Part shown: positions 50,601 through 62,192 of the stretch, piece after piece
How positions within the stretch are numbered: position 1 is the first letter of the stretch
Layout: the number at the start of each line of letters is the position of its first letter
Made by a program: the position numbers and the translations under genes
The notes under the pieces: generated by a model
What the model was told of the DNA's origin: nothing
What the model saw: only the letters and a program-made list of their open reading frames with translations
Databases searched by the model: none
Assembly (NCBI RefSeq): GCF_026151205.1
Contig: NC_087081.1
Location: 12,978,340-13,042,339 of the forward strand
Direction of reading: 5' to 3'
Length of the DNA: 64,000 bases
Source of the DNA: Bolinopsis microptera
Taxonomy: Eukaryota; Ctenophora; Tentaculata; Lobata; Bolinopsidae

Positions 50601-53600
50601 AAAATAATTATACTTGAATTGTAACTGATTGTTACATATTGTAACCTCAACAAGTAACAGGGGTATCTTGACTTGCAATATAGGAGGATACAGTTCAACT
50701 TTGTCAATATTTTTGGTGTGTCATAGATTGACGACAATTCCTCGACTTTGCGACGATGGAATAGGTCAGGTAAACAAATTTGACGATTTTTTCTAGTAAA
50801 TGTTTACATCGATATAAATTTCAATGGTTCTCTTTATGGAACTATAACACTGCGAACCTTAAGGCAATAAGTCCAAATATAACATTTGTTTGGATTTATG
50901 TAAACATGAATTCTTTAATTGAAATAAAACAAACAATATCATGGTTTTGCATAATGTGATCTCTCAGGCATGCGAGTCAGCCTCACCGACGTGTTTTATT
51001 CACAAACACAGGCTCTGTGACGGCATAGAAGATTGCTTGAATGGTATCGATGAGAGTTTAAAACGCTGCAACTCCCTAACACAACAAAAGTGTCATAGAG
51101 CTTACAGACATGAACAACCACTCAAAATTCCTTTGGAATGGCTTCACGATGGTGTAAAAGATTGTGTAGATGGGATTGATGAGGATAATAGCTGGCCAGT
51201 TTGCGGGTTCGGGCCAACAATACGATTCATGACAGAAACGAATCCAGCTTGTGAAGAAGTTTTCCTTTGTAAATTGGGACAAGAGATTAGATATGTAGAG
51301 TTTCAGGACCTTTGTGATGGTAAGCATGCTTGTGGTCAAGAAAAGGGAGCTTGTCAAAAATCTCATGAGATGACTCCTACCTTTGATAAAGTTTTGACCA
51401 CAGTAAAATTGGGGGAAAACGAAAAGCGCCTCATGTACTGCTTGCAAGGACTCACAGACATACAAACAATTTCCGACAAATGTGTAAGAAAGGAAGTGAA
51501 TTTAACAAATCAGGACGTTTTTGGAGTGAATTCAAACATCACAATCATTTATCCGAATACAATTTTTAACTGTGACTACACGTTTGGGGAACTTTATTTA
51601 ATTTTGAGCTGTTCAGGCCGTTGTAAAAATTCAACTTGTCCATTAAAGAAAACCTATCGATTCGACGCTTGCCCTCAGCAATACCCAAACCGGGTCTACA
51701 CAGTGGCACAAAACTCTTTCCTGACCTTCGTAACGAAAACAAGACACGGTTATACCAACGATCTCTTTACATGTCAAAACAACCTTTGTATAACACAAGA
51801 CAAAGTTTGCAATGTTGTGGACGACTGCGGAGATGGTTCTGATGAAGAAACCTGTACCAACGTGTTTCGCTGTCACTCAAAAGAGCGGTTCATTCCAGTA
51901 ACTGAGAAATGTGATGGAACCGTGGACTGCCTGGACTTCTCGGATGAGTGTAACTCCGACTGCGGGAAAAATATCGTTCAACAAACCTTCCTCAAGTTCA
52001 TGTGCTGGTTTTTGGGGATTTTAGCAATACTTTTTAATCTCATGACATTCTGTCGAACATGGGCTACCGTCGAAGATAAGAACACTACAGTTATGAGGAA
52101 CAGGTTCTTGGTTTTTCTGATCTCTGTTGGAGACTTCCTAATGGGTGTTTATTTGCTGTGGCTGGCTGTCAACGACACGATTGTGTACGGAGAGAACTAT
52201 TGTTCCGATCAGCTCGTTTGGCTGACAAGCCTGAGTTGCTCGATTGTCGGTGTAATCAGCACGATTGGAAGCCAATTGTCATTATTTTGCATGACTGTTC
52301 TCAGTATTGTCCGCATAGTTGAGGTAAACAGGAAACCTAACACGAGAAGGAGAGTTGACAATAAAGCAATTCTGCAAATAAGTTTGGTGATGGTGACGAT
52401 TTCAGTGATATCAGTGACTATAGCGATGGTCCCCTTGGTGCCTTATTTTGATGATTTCTTTGTGAATGGTATGACGTATAACCCTTCAGTAAAATTGTTT
52501 ATAGGGGCACCAGGGAAAGAGGCTCATTTTAGTATACTACAAGAATACTACGGGAAAATAAAATCTGGGACTCTCAGCTGGAGAATTATAAACGATCTCG
52601 TTGATGGAATGTTTTCTAGTGATTATAATAGAGGTGATAATCTTGGCCGAAAGAAGCTTGAATTCTATGGAAATGATGGTGTTTGTCTTTTCAAGTTTTT
52701 TGTAAAACCAAATGACCCACAAAGATTTTATACTTGGACCATTTTGGCGATAAACGTTTTGTGTTTTATCATCATCTCCATATCCTACGTGTACATCAAC
52801 ATTACAGCTAATGCAGCCAGCCAGAAAATCGGAAAGAAGAACAGAAAGCTACAACAAAAAATATCACTGATCATAGTAACAGATTTCTTCTGTTGGCTAC
52901 CGATCGTCATCGCATGTTGCCTTCATTCCAGTGAAGTTATCAACGCCACACCCTGGTACCCAATCATTTCAATAATATTCCTTCCGCTGAACTCGGTTAT
53001 CAACCCTTTACTGTACAGCGATTTCGTGGGAGACACTGTAAGTTCACTTTTTAAGTGGTTGGAAACAACTCTGAATCCAAAATGTGTTCAAGAGGTGCTT
53101 CCTGATCCCAGAGATGGTATTGGTCACCATGCAACATTAAGAACACTCAACAGGAAATCAGAAAAGAATGTGCAGAATGTGGTAAATAACATTGAATTAC
53201 ATTTTCAATATAAGAAAACTGACGATCCAGATCAAGTTGAAGATGAGCAAGATAACATTGGGCAAGGCAAAAAAACGAATGACCCAGTTCAAGATTTGCA
53301 AGATGATATTGAACAAGATAGCCCAGTTCAAGATGAGCAATATGACATTGAAGAAGACAACCCAGTTCAAGATGAGCAAGATAACATTGAACAAGACAAC
53401 CCAGTTCAAGGTGAGCAAGATGACATTGAACAAGACAACCCAGTTCAAGATGAGCAAGATGACATTGAACAAGACAATCTAGTTAATGATGAGCAAGATG
53501 ACATTGAAAAAGATCATAGCTCAGTTCAAGATAACATTGAACAAGACAACCCAGTTCAAGATGAGCAAGATGAAATTGAACAAGACAACCCAGTTCAAGA

Positions 53601-53994
53601 TGAGCAAGATGACATTGAAGAAGACAACCCAGTTCAAGATGAGCAAGATAACATTGAACAAGACAACCCAGTTCAAGGTGAGCAAGATGACATTGAACAA
53701 GACAACCCAGTTCAAGATGAGCAAGATGACATTGAACAAGACAATCTAGTTAAAGATGAGCAAGATGACATTGAAAAAGATCATAGCTCAGTTCAAGATA
53801 ACATTGAACAAGACAACCCAGTTCAAGATGAGCAAGATGAAATTGAACAAGACAACCCAGTTCAAGATGAGCAAGATGACATTGAAGAAGACAACCCAGT
53901 TCAAGATGATCAAGATGGAATTGAACAAGATAACCCAGTTCAAGATGAGCAAGATGACGTTGAAAATGATAACCCAGTTCAAGAATTCCAGTGA
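47672..53994 (+). CDS. LDLa-containing class A GPCR (GRL101-like) with acidic repeat tail
   Basis: Seven exons: 47672-47726, 48473-48567, 48921-49209, 49438-50129, 50370-50500, 50727-50769, 50968-53994; phases agree, giving about 1443 residues. Intron 1 seems to use a GC donor (CAG|GCAAG). Order: signal peptide (MSKIIILLIFSAVETVDS), a divergent SRCR-like region, a Cys-rich ectodomain with at least four LDLa-type modules (LCDGIEDCLNGIDE, DDCGDGSDEETC, KCDGTVDCLDFSDEC), then seven membrane segments and a C-tail. TM7 carries NPLLYSD in place of NPxxY. The DRY site at the end of TM3 reads IVRIVEV, lacking the acidic residue. A large second extracellular loop is present. No leucine-rich repeats were seen, unlike relaxin receptors. 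It is a plasma-membrane receptor, ligand unknown. Residues after TM7 are dominated by a 13-residue acidic repeat. Confidence 0.85.
47852..48215 (+). mobile_element. tRNA-derived SINE, copy 2
   Basis: Same family as 42435-42795, here in sense orientation inside intron 1 of the receptor gene. Box B reads GAGTTCGAATCCC. The 3' end is AATAAAATAAGTGTCTTGAT followed by an A-rich tail; the AATAAA could act as a poly(A) signal. Confidence 0.85.
53210..53985 (+). repeat. Coding acidic repeat with 267-bp higher-order period
   Basis: Basic 39-base units encode NPVQDEQDDIEQD. Variants (EEDNPV, NPVQGEQ, DHSSVQ) recur in the same order at a period of 267 bases (starts at 53350, 53617, 53884), so a block of about seven units was itself duplicated. 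Open frames in other frames and on the - strand are by-products. Confidence 0.95.
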
Positions 53995-54145
53995 AGTTAT
54001 CAACGCCACACCCAGCCTGCAGTACCCAATCATTTCAATAATATTCCTTTCGCGGAACTCGGTTATCAACCCTTTACTGTACAGCGATTTCGTGGCAGAC
54101 ACTGTAAAGCTGTAAGTTCAGTATTTGGATGGCTGAGAAAAGTGC
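53985..54145 (+). pseudogene. Partial copy of the receptor TM7 segment
   Basis: From ATTCCAGTGAAGTTATC onward this copies 52925-53050, encoding SSEVINATP through NPLLYSDFV, but in a different frame from the preceding repeat tail. A stop follows soon after DTVKL. The receptor frame itself ends at TGA 53992-53994 within the copy's first bases. Confidence 0.85.
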
Positions 54146-54239
54146 AGTGGTGTGCCCATAGATATGGAGATTGATGCAAAAGATGGACACCCAACAACGA
54201 TTAGGCCGGTACTCACCAAAACCAGCGCCCAACAAACCT

Positions 54240-54745
54240 CCGAAAAACTTCGAAAAAATTTTGACTTAGAAAATTTTCGGTCCGACTCATTCTCGATACG
54301 TACCTTCAACCGACCTCCGACCGGCGCCCGACCGACCTCCGACCGGCGCCCGACCGACCTCCGACCGGCACCCGACCGACCTCCGACCGACGCCCGAACG
54401 ACCTCGGAAAAACTTTACTAAGAAAATTTTCGGTCCGACTCATTTTCGATACGTACCTTCTGTATCGAGAGCTCCCGCTTCCGAGCTCGTGTTGCAAAGG
54501 GGAGGCCTGCCTTCCGAGATCACATTACCAGGGCCGAGCCTCGAGTCCAAAATTGTGTCATAGAATGGTCGCCCGACCTACCTCCGACCGGCACTCGACC
54601 GGCGCACGACCGGCACCCGATCGACCTCCGACCAACCTCCGACCAACCTCCGACCAACCTCCGACCAACCTCCGACCGACCTCCGACCGGTGTTCACCGA
54701 CCGGCGAACGACCTCCGACTGACCTCCGACCGACCAGCCTTGTCT
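54240..54745. repeat. GC-rich CGACCTCCGACCGG repeats
   Basis: Two tracts (about 54300-54410 and 54560-54745) of CCGACCTCCGACCGGC-type words, separated by a doubled block with AAAATTTTCGGTCCGACTCA. Much richer in GC than its surroundings. Open frames of Pro/Thr/Arg composition here look like repeat artefacts. Confidence 0.8.
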
Positions 54746-55002
54746 GTTCTATGACCGAATTGTCTGCAACTCCGAGAGTGAGTTCTTTATATTCGTTTAC
54801 TCGGTTAATTTATTGGCAATCAGTTAATCGGGTAATTGATTGAAAATTGGTTAATTTATTGGAAATTTTCGATCAATAGTTGAGAATAGATTGTATATAT
54901 TTTGTGAAACGTTATCTTGGCGACAATTGGATTGGTGTTCCGAAAACATTAAGTTTGATTCACGTTGATTATTTCTAAAACTTAAGGAAACATATTGGGC
55001 AG

Positions 55003-58000
55003 GCTGCAAGAAGAAGAAAACCGGAAGAGAGAGGAGATGCGAGCAGACAAGCACAAGATTGTGGAAAATTTGAGGCAGACCATCGTCCAACAACAAAAAG
55101 ATGTAAGTATTTACTACTATTATAAGTGACGCCAAAAGAATTCAAACAAATAAAACACAGTTATCCGGTTTTTTGAACTCACAATTAATGCAGATTCTGA
55201 AATAACTGCACGATTGTATAGCAAAGTAAAATGTCTTTTTTGTTTGTTTTTTGTTTTCCTCTTTTTTCTTTGGTTTTGTATCTTTTAATCTTTTTTTTGT
55301 TTGTTTTTATGATATGATAAAATATATTAACTGAAAATATGCAAAAGTGGAATATCTTCGTGTGATGAAATGTAGTACCCTGTCTGTCTTTCTTTATCCT
55401 TTTATCTATGTTTCTTGAAAAGATACCTCATCCAATTCTATCAATGGTCTACTAGTGATTACTCCATTTCCAACCAGGTTTAGCTTTGTGTACAATTGTT
55501 ATACAATATGTGTATGTAACGTGGTGTTACTTTCAGCTCACGTTATCTTTCCTCATAACGACACCGTTCTGTGGGTTTTTAGGGTTAAGTTAAAGAAAAC
55601 TACTTTACCTACTCGAACAATACTAATGTAAAGATGTAAGATTTTAAATAAAATTGCATTCGTGTAAGACGCTAACCTGAATAACGAAAGGATTTGATTT
55701 CAGAGGAGATTCGTACAGGATAGCCCCGTCTCTTTTTCGTTGAATTTGAAGGATAGGGTCTGGGCTCGGAGAATGTTCTGCTATAAGAGCTTCGTTTTTC
55801 TTTTGGAGTTTTTTGTTGGCAATGATAGTCCAATAGTTGAGACTCTTAGGTTTGCCGAATATGGACTTCCTTTTCCTGACTGCTCCTGGTCGGAACATAA
55901 TCTTCTTCGCATGTTTTGGCGGAGGAGTTTGTGTCACTAATATAGCGTTCTTATTTTTTGGTTGTTGACGCCGAGCAGTCGTTAATGTGGACTTTGCTTC
56001 TGGACGTCGGATCTTTGGATCATTGAGCTGGGACGTGGCAGAGAGCTTTTGAGCGGACAGTGTTACTTTATTAGGTGAGAGCTTGCGAGGACACTCTTTA
56101 GGAGGCACTGGGGTGACAGGAGAGGGGTTTGGTGGGAGGATGGTGGGAGTCGAGGATATAAAATCATCCCTTTCCACTTCGATACACAGCGAGTCTCCCT
56201 TCTTTTCTATTTTCAGTGTTTCTTCTGTGGCTGTATCCGGCACAGTCTGGTCCGTATTTCTTTTTAAATATTTTAGATTCAATCTTCTTTCCCTCGCAGA
56301 CGAAAGTCTATAAGCTGTGGCAAGCTTGGATCTGGTGATTTCAGGACTCACTGTGGACAGTATTTCATCTAGATTGGTAAGAACTCTTTCGGCCTCTGAT
56401 TGTACTTCCTGGTTTTTAATCTTGTGTTTAGGAGGTGGTCTGCGTGAAGGTTTCTTGGAAGAACTCTGTACCGCAAGTTTCGGGGTTAAAGTGGGCGATG
56501 TTTCTTTAACTGCGTATTGTTCCATCTTCCGTGGATCCCGACTAATCTCCTCCATTTCCTGACCAGATGTTTCATTCTCTACCTTCTCTTCACCAAAAGA
56601 CAGTGAAACGCTATCCGATTCTTTGAATTCGTATGGTGACCATTTGGCATTTTCGTCCCCGGAAATGAAAACAAGTTCACCAGGTTCAAGATCCTGAGGG
56701 ATAAACTTGTATTTGTTGGGCCAGATAAGCTTCTTTTGATGTTTGGGGAAAGGATAGTGACACTTTACCAACTCTCCTGGGCTCAACTCCGTGTCTGATA
56801 CATCCATGGCCGGGTAAATCTGAAATAAACTTGTGGATAACTAACTAAATTTAGTAATTTAGAAATTGGGGCGTTAAAATTAGTCAAAGAAATATGATGA
56901 TGACCGTCCTAAAAACTTAAAAAAGTAAAAAGGGGAGGACTGTACCTTTAAAGTAGTCCCCTTGTTCCTCTCGTTACGGCTTCTTAGGGGTCGTCTTCTT
57001 CATTTTCTTTGCGAAACTTTTTCCATACTGGTCATATTCGCTAGCGGGTGTCCTTTCTGACCTTCCTTCAGTTTCATAAGCATTCGCTGCTTGTGATAGT
57101 TCTTTAAAGTCGGTTTAAAGTCGATCTGACTATGTGATTTTACTATTTCTTCTTCTGGTTTCATTTCTTCTCGTAGTCCACTTTCGAGATCTTTGTTAAT
57201 GCTGTTATCTCTTTCTAAAAGTTTCGCTAGTTCTGAAATCTTCTTCGTGGTCTTAACAAAGAATCCGACCATCAGACATGCTAGCAGGATGGCAGATAAA
57301 ACGGCTATGAAACTGAGTATAAAAGCAACTTTTATTGCAAGTTCATCAGATCCGGCGATTTCTAGAACTTCCTCAATAGGTGATGCCGAAGTAGAATTGC
57401 TGTCACTGATATTCAGATACAGTGAACGTGGAACTGGAGCAGCGGAAAGCGGCACTGTGAGTGCCCAGATGAATAGGATAATCCTGGTCATCGTTTAATG
57501 TGTTTTTGAAAGTTTGCTAATGTATAACTGTAAACAGTGACAGAGATTGCAACGAATGTTAATGGTAAAGGAAGAATTTGATCGCGTGTAAAAGACATCC
57601 GCTAACAGTGAAATAAACTGTGCCATGGTAACCACGACGCCCACGTGTCGAATCGCGCGACGGTATGATTAGTGTGCCTTGCGCGCTGATTTAACCAGAT
57701 TTACTAGTTGACGAATGACGACTCTATTTTTTAGTTTTCCGTTTTTTCTTTGGTTTTAAAACCTGTGGGACTGGAAGAGAGGACCCCCTAAAAATGCATA
57801 CCATAAAAACAAAAACAAGCGATCTAAACAAGCATGTAATCAACATTATACGTGGAATTTTGCTAGATTAAATGAAACATTTCCTCCCCTGTAATTTAAA
57901 AATTTGTCCGATAAATATAAACCCAGGCAGCGAGAATCGAGATACAAATATTACAGTCATGACTGTATAACTAATACTATAATCTCCTTCAAATTCAAGC

Positions 58001-60897
58001 TTCATCACTGCCAGAAAAGTTACTCGGCTTTCACCAAAGTTCTCTCTATCCAAACTTTCATTAAAAAATTAAACCATGTTCATTCTAATCCAGTCAACGT
58101 AAAACAGCACATCAACACTCATATCATAGTCATAAAGCCCCTCAATTCCAGCCCACCGGGGAGTATTCCAGCTCACCAGGGATACCAGGGTCCAAGTTCC
58201 GTTATCCCGGACAAATAGTGGACCTCCGGAGTCTCCGTGCCAGAAGCGTTGTTTTTCTAGTGGTGGTGTCCCTGTACAGAGCATTCCGTCTATCCAACCT
58301 GATGCGCTCATTTCTTCAACAACCTGGGGTTTTATTTTTAACGTTAATACTTTAATAGCAAGATAGCAGAGGAGGATAAATTGTTGAGGAAGAGGATAAA
58401 AGATATCTGTTTTGAGGATTCACATCACTCTATACTGACTAAAGATCCCCCTCCCCCCTCTACGTAACATTTCATTACCGATGCGGGGATACCGCTCTCT
58501 TCTGCCAGTTCCAGTCCAACTCCTTTCCAATAGCTCAGACACGTACCCTGATCAGGTAGGACCTGTTCCACTTTCTGCAGCGTGTTTGGTCCACTCCCAT
58601 CACCCATGTCGCCCCACCCTGTTACAGTGATAGTGGTCCCTTCCTCGTAGATAAGTAGATACTCCTGTCAGTGGGCAGGGAGATAACACTGTACCCATTC
58701 TCCTCTAACACTACCTCCTCCTCTAATATCAGCAAAGCGATGTCGTTAAACGGCTCGTAAAACATTCCATGGTGGTAATCCTCGTGCACTATAATGTGAG
58801 AAACCCCCATCCTCCTCTCAATGTCTCCTGTCTCGTCCAAAGCGCAGAGATAAAGCGGGGTCTGTAGGATGAGAGACGTGCCTGTGCGAGACAAGGGTAA
58901 AAATCTTAATCGGCACCCAGTTATATAATTATTTTAATTCCGTTTTTAGATCTTCTGGCATTTTGTGGCAAAATTCTGTATTTTAATGGTGTCCGCCGTC
59001 CGTTCATACCTAATTTTGGAGAACAACTTACCATGAATGGAAATTCTCCTGGCTGTGTATCTTCTGAATTAATAAGTGAAGCAATTTCTACCACCAACAT
59101 CAGGAGAAGCAGTAGTGTACTCATTATCCGGACCTGGAATAGAATTTTTGTATGTTTTCTGTCCTGTTTTCTGTTCATCTTCTTGCTCCCCTCAACAAGC
59201 CCAATTTGAATTAGGATCCCTTTAAGACACTTCTTTGTTGTTTTAGTCAAATTGGAAAAGTAAACTTTGGGTAAGAATCACTCACCATTGTCACGTGACG
59301 ACACCAATATTCCAGTTATCGATAAACCGTTAATAAGAACAAAGGAACATCAAGGTCAAAGAACCATCGAATGAAAAACACAAGTTCCAGAGAGGGCCAC
59401 AGATGAAGATAAATTATAATTTTAGCAGATAACAAATTGGAACGATATTCTGATAAAATTAATTCCTTGCTATGATTTAATTATTTTTTTGGTCATGAAT
59501 ATGTGAGATGAAATATTGGTCAAATTAGATTTCATAAAACTTTTATTACGGTAGGTAGGGTTGGGTGTTAAACAGTGAACATGAAACAATACCTGCAACT
59601 TGAAAATGTGTGGCAACCTCTCTTATCTTAACTTTTTTTTTTTTCAACGTTGATTCCGATACACCACACACAGCGTTACAATGTTTCCCTAACGACCATT
59701 TAAACTTGAAAATGAAATGAATAACAAGTTATTAAACCCCAGGTTTACCGTCTACAAGAACAACAATCCCACACGGCCCACCAGCTCTCCTCCCAACAAT
59801 CAGACCTCAACTCCACCATCAGCTCCCTCACCAAGAAACTCCGAGACCGGACCACTCAACAGGCCTCAGGCCTAAATGCCTTGAAAATCATCAAGATATT
59901 TAGTATTTACGAAAAGGAACAAGTGATGTTAGTAAAGAAGTAGACGTTTCGACACATATTCGCCTAAATAATTGTCAGGGTTATTAAAAGTTAAAACTCC
60001 TATACCTAAAGTTTTGATGCTCTGATAATGTTAGATTATCTGCCATTATCTATGATTATCTGTAATTATCAGTAGTTAATACTAAAGATATAATATGATA
60101 TAACCATATTCACCAGGAAATCTGATCAAACAACCATTTGTACCGCTTCTGACTTCGAAAGATAGGAGCAAATCCAGTAGAAAGCATGAAAAGAGGGACA
60201 GAAAAGAAAAAGACCAAATCAACCAAATATTTTCATCCGATACCATCAGGTGCGTCTTGCTTTGTTTATGTTATTCAGATCGGGTCTCCTATGCGAAACA
60301 GTTGAAATTTAATCCGTCTCTCCAATACTACATCGATACAACGGAGCTGCAATGCAACAAAATTACGTGCAAAGAGGTATCATTTATTCGGCTCTGTTTG
60401 GAAACCTTTTTAAATCTAAAACTCATTTAATTAGTATTCAGTAGCAATAAAACTGAGCTTTACTTCCTCACTTTTAATGGAAAACGTGGCCAACACGGAT
60501 CATCCTCCGTTTTTAGGGTATCAAGCACATTAAACACTGCAATATAATTATACTAGTCATGTAATTATTAGAGGCTTTCCAGATTAAGCAACTCATTAAA
60601 ATCATAATCACATTCTCATACCTGTCATCTTTCAAAGCAATCCCGTAATTTCATATCATAGCTACGCTAAGCTTATCATTCACAACAGGCAAAATTAGTT
60701 TAACTTGTTTGCTTGTGTGATTTTGAAAACAAAATACTTTTTAAATCTTTGCAGATTTGCCGCTTATTATATAAACTCTTAATGTCCACTGTTAATTATA
60801 AAATACCACTCCCAGGTCCACCAGGAAGGAAAAAAGTGCTGCCAAGAACCGTAAAGCTGCCAGCACACCAGTACCACACACTGATAAAGTTTACTGA
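55003..60897 (+). CDS. 3' exons of a coiled-coil protein gene (partial)
   Basis: Exons: 55003-55102 (LQEEENRKREEMRADKH..., phase 0 end), 59743 to about 59870 (VYRLQEQQSHTAHQLS..., heptad-rich), 60117-60249 (LTSKDRSKSSRKHEKRD...) and 60816-60897 (ending PVPHTDKVY, stop TGA). The donor of the second exon is uncertain; a GC-type site at about 59868 would keep phase. The 60117 exon frame also stays open without splicing to about 60430, giving an alternative C-terminus. Charged, Gln-rich helices suggest a cytoskeletal or scaffold protein. Upstream exons were not found. The 4.6-kb intron contains three - strand genes. Confidence 0.6.
55644..56807 (-). CDS. Basic, proline/serine-rich hypothetical protein
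   Basis: 387 codons from ATG 56807; the frame likely leaves the exon at a CAG|GTTAGC donor (55677), so the listed last residues may be intronic and a 3' exon is expected. The N-terminus has ELVKCHYPFPKHQKKLIWPNK-like and PGELVFISGDE segments; the rest is low-complexity with many Lys, Pro and Ser (RRPPPKHKIK, TPPPKHAKK). It suggests a disordered nuclear protein. No family recognised. A splice acceptor (TTTATTTCAG) sits 13 bases before the ATG, so a 5' UTR exon or a trans-spliced leader is implied. Nested in the coiled-coil gene's intron, opposite strand. Confidence 0.65.
   Translation of the reverse strand: MDVSDTELSPGELVKCHYPFPKHQKKLIWPNKYKFIPQDLEPGELVFISGDENAKWSPYEFKESDSVSLSFGEEKVENETSGQEMEEISRDPRKMEQYAVKETSPTLTPKLAVQSSSKKPSRRPPPKHKIKNQEVQSEAERVLTNLDEILSTVSPEITRSKLATAYRLSSARERRLNLKYLKRNTDQTVPDTATEETLKIEKKGDSLCIEVERDDFISSTPTILPPNPSPVTPVPPKECPRKLSPNKVTLSAQKLSATSQLNDPKIRRPEAKSTLTTARRQQPKNKNAILVTQTPPPKHAKKIMFRPGAVRKRKSIFGKPKSLNYWTIIANKKLQKKNEALIAEHSPSPDPILQIQRKRDGAILYESPLKSNPFVIQVSVLHECNFI
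56974..57491 (-). CDS. Small type I membrane protein, hypothetical
   Basis: ATG 57491; an intronless frame of 163 codons stops at 57000. Signal peptide (MTRIILFIWALTVPLSAAP), a short ectodomain with two N-glycosylation sites (NIS, NST), one membrane helix at about residues 54-78 (VAFILSFIAVLSAILLACL) and a charged cytoplasmic tail. After TLK the frame one base earlier reads naturally (ELSQAANAYETEGRSER...) to a stop at 56974, so one A is probably missing in the AAA run near 57104; the feature end uses that stop. Family not recognised. Nested in the coiled-coil gene's intron. Confidence 0.6.
58069..59124 (-). pseudogene. Trypsin-like serine protease lacking the His exon
   Basis: Exons 59032-59124, 58479-58881 and 58069-58323. 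Signal peptide (MSTLLLLLMLVVEIASLI), then PGEFPFM at the usual entry of a trypsin domain. The next exon starts beyond the TAAHC region: it holds ETGDIERRMGVSHIIVHEDY and the catalytic-Asp motif NDIALL. The last exon holds the catalytic-Ser motif GDSGGP. No TAAHC sequence exists in the 150-base intron, and the phases of the first two exons do not match, so the His57 exon has been lost. A one-base frame break sits near 58650 (before YEEGTTITVTGWG). Either a pseudogene or a deleted allele. Confidence 0.75.
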
Positions 60898-61375
60898 TAA
60901 CAATTACCCTGAGGATATCAGCAGGATTAATGAGGGGTGAGGGACGGAGTTATAGGAGTGACGCGACCACAAAGTTTACTGATAACAATTACCCTGAGGA
61001 TATCAGCAGGATTAATGAGGGGTGAGGGACGGAGTTATAGGAGTGACACGACTGATAAAGTTTACTGATAACAATTACCCTGAGGATATCAGCAGGATTA
61101 ATGAGGGGTGAGGGACGGAGTTATAGGAGTGACACGACCATAAAGTTTACTGATAACAATTACCCTGAGGATATCAGCAGGATTAATGAGGGGTGAGGGA
61201 CGGAGTTATAGGAGTGACACGACCATAAAGTTTACTGATAACAATTACCCTGAGGATATCAGCAGGATTAATGAGGGGTGAGGGACGGAGTTATAGGAGT
61301 GACACGACGATAAAGTTTACTGATAACAATTACCCTGAGGATATCAGCAGGATTAATGAGGGGTGAGGGACGGGG
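60880..61375 (+). repeat. 85-bp minisatellite containing the end of the last coding exon
   Basis: Six units of about 85 bases, starting TAAAGTTTACTGATAACAAT and ending GGAGTGACACGAC. The first unit contains the terminal codons (DKVY) and stop codon of the coiled-coil gene, so the array has grown out of the exon end into the 3' UTR. 61376-62190 is AT-rich without recognised features. Confidence 0.9.
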
Positions 61376-62192
61376 TCATAGATTTAGTCACAAATCAGAT
61401 GCCAAACATTTTAAAATAATTTTATTTTGTGATAGATACAAGATAATCGTATTTTACTCATTTAGAATATTATTTCATGGTGAAAATTATTTTCACAGGA
61501 TAATTTTGCTGACTGTTGAGTATATTTGAGGTTGCAGTTGCAATAGAATGTCTATTTACATAATATATATATATAACATGTAAGACCTTATGTCATCATA
61601 ATTGACCCAAGTCTCAAATCATTAATAAAACGAATGTTTAACTTAAGTGCCTCACTCTTCTGTAAGACATTTTACTGTCACACTTACACATAATACCTAT
61701 CGACTATTGTGTATAAATAAAACGAACGATCTTAAATCTTAAATATCTGTTGATCTAGACGGCGCACGTTTTTACCCCTAACATCTTCAATCTTTAATTA
61801 GGAGTAATTAATTAATTAGGAGTATTCATAGCAAGGATCTCATATCTGCACATTTTGTTTTTTATTTTATTTCAATGTATATAAATTTGAACCTTGAGAT
61901 TTTCCAGATAATTTGTGTAAGAATACTGCATGAGTTTCATCAGATAGTATTTGATGATTTAATTGTTTTTGATTTATGATTTAATGTTTTTGCCATATTA
62001 AGTTTGTGACAGACTAAAATAAAAGTTTTGTTTGTATAAAGGAGGAATGTAAACACACGGAAGGAATTTGTAGGGTATCCTTGACCAGTTTATAAATTTT
62101 ATCTAGGGAAAAAAATTAAAACGCGTTAAATAATTGTAGCAAATTTAAAATAAAAACATTATTATTAATTTCAAAAGGGTTGCGTAAACGAG

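Noticed and set aside
53192-53749. Lys/Thr-rich + strand frames and hydrophobic - strand frames
   Set aside because: Alternate readings of the acidic coding repeat of the receptor tail.
54152-54843. Arg/Pro/Thr-rich frames
   Set aside because: Composed of the CGACCTCCGACCGG repeats; composition is repeat-driven.
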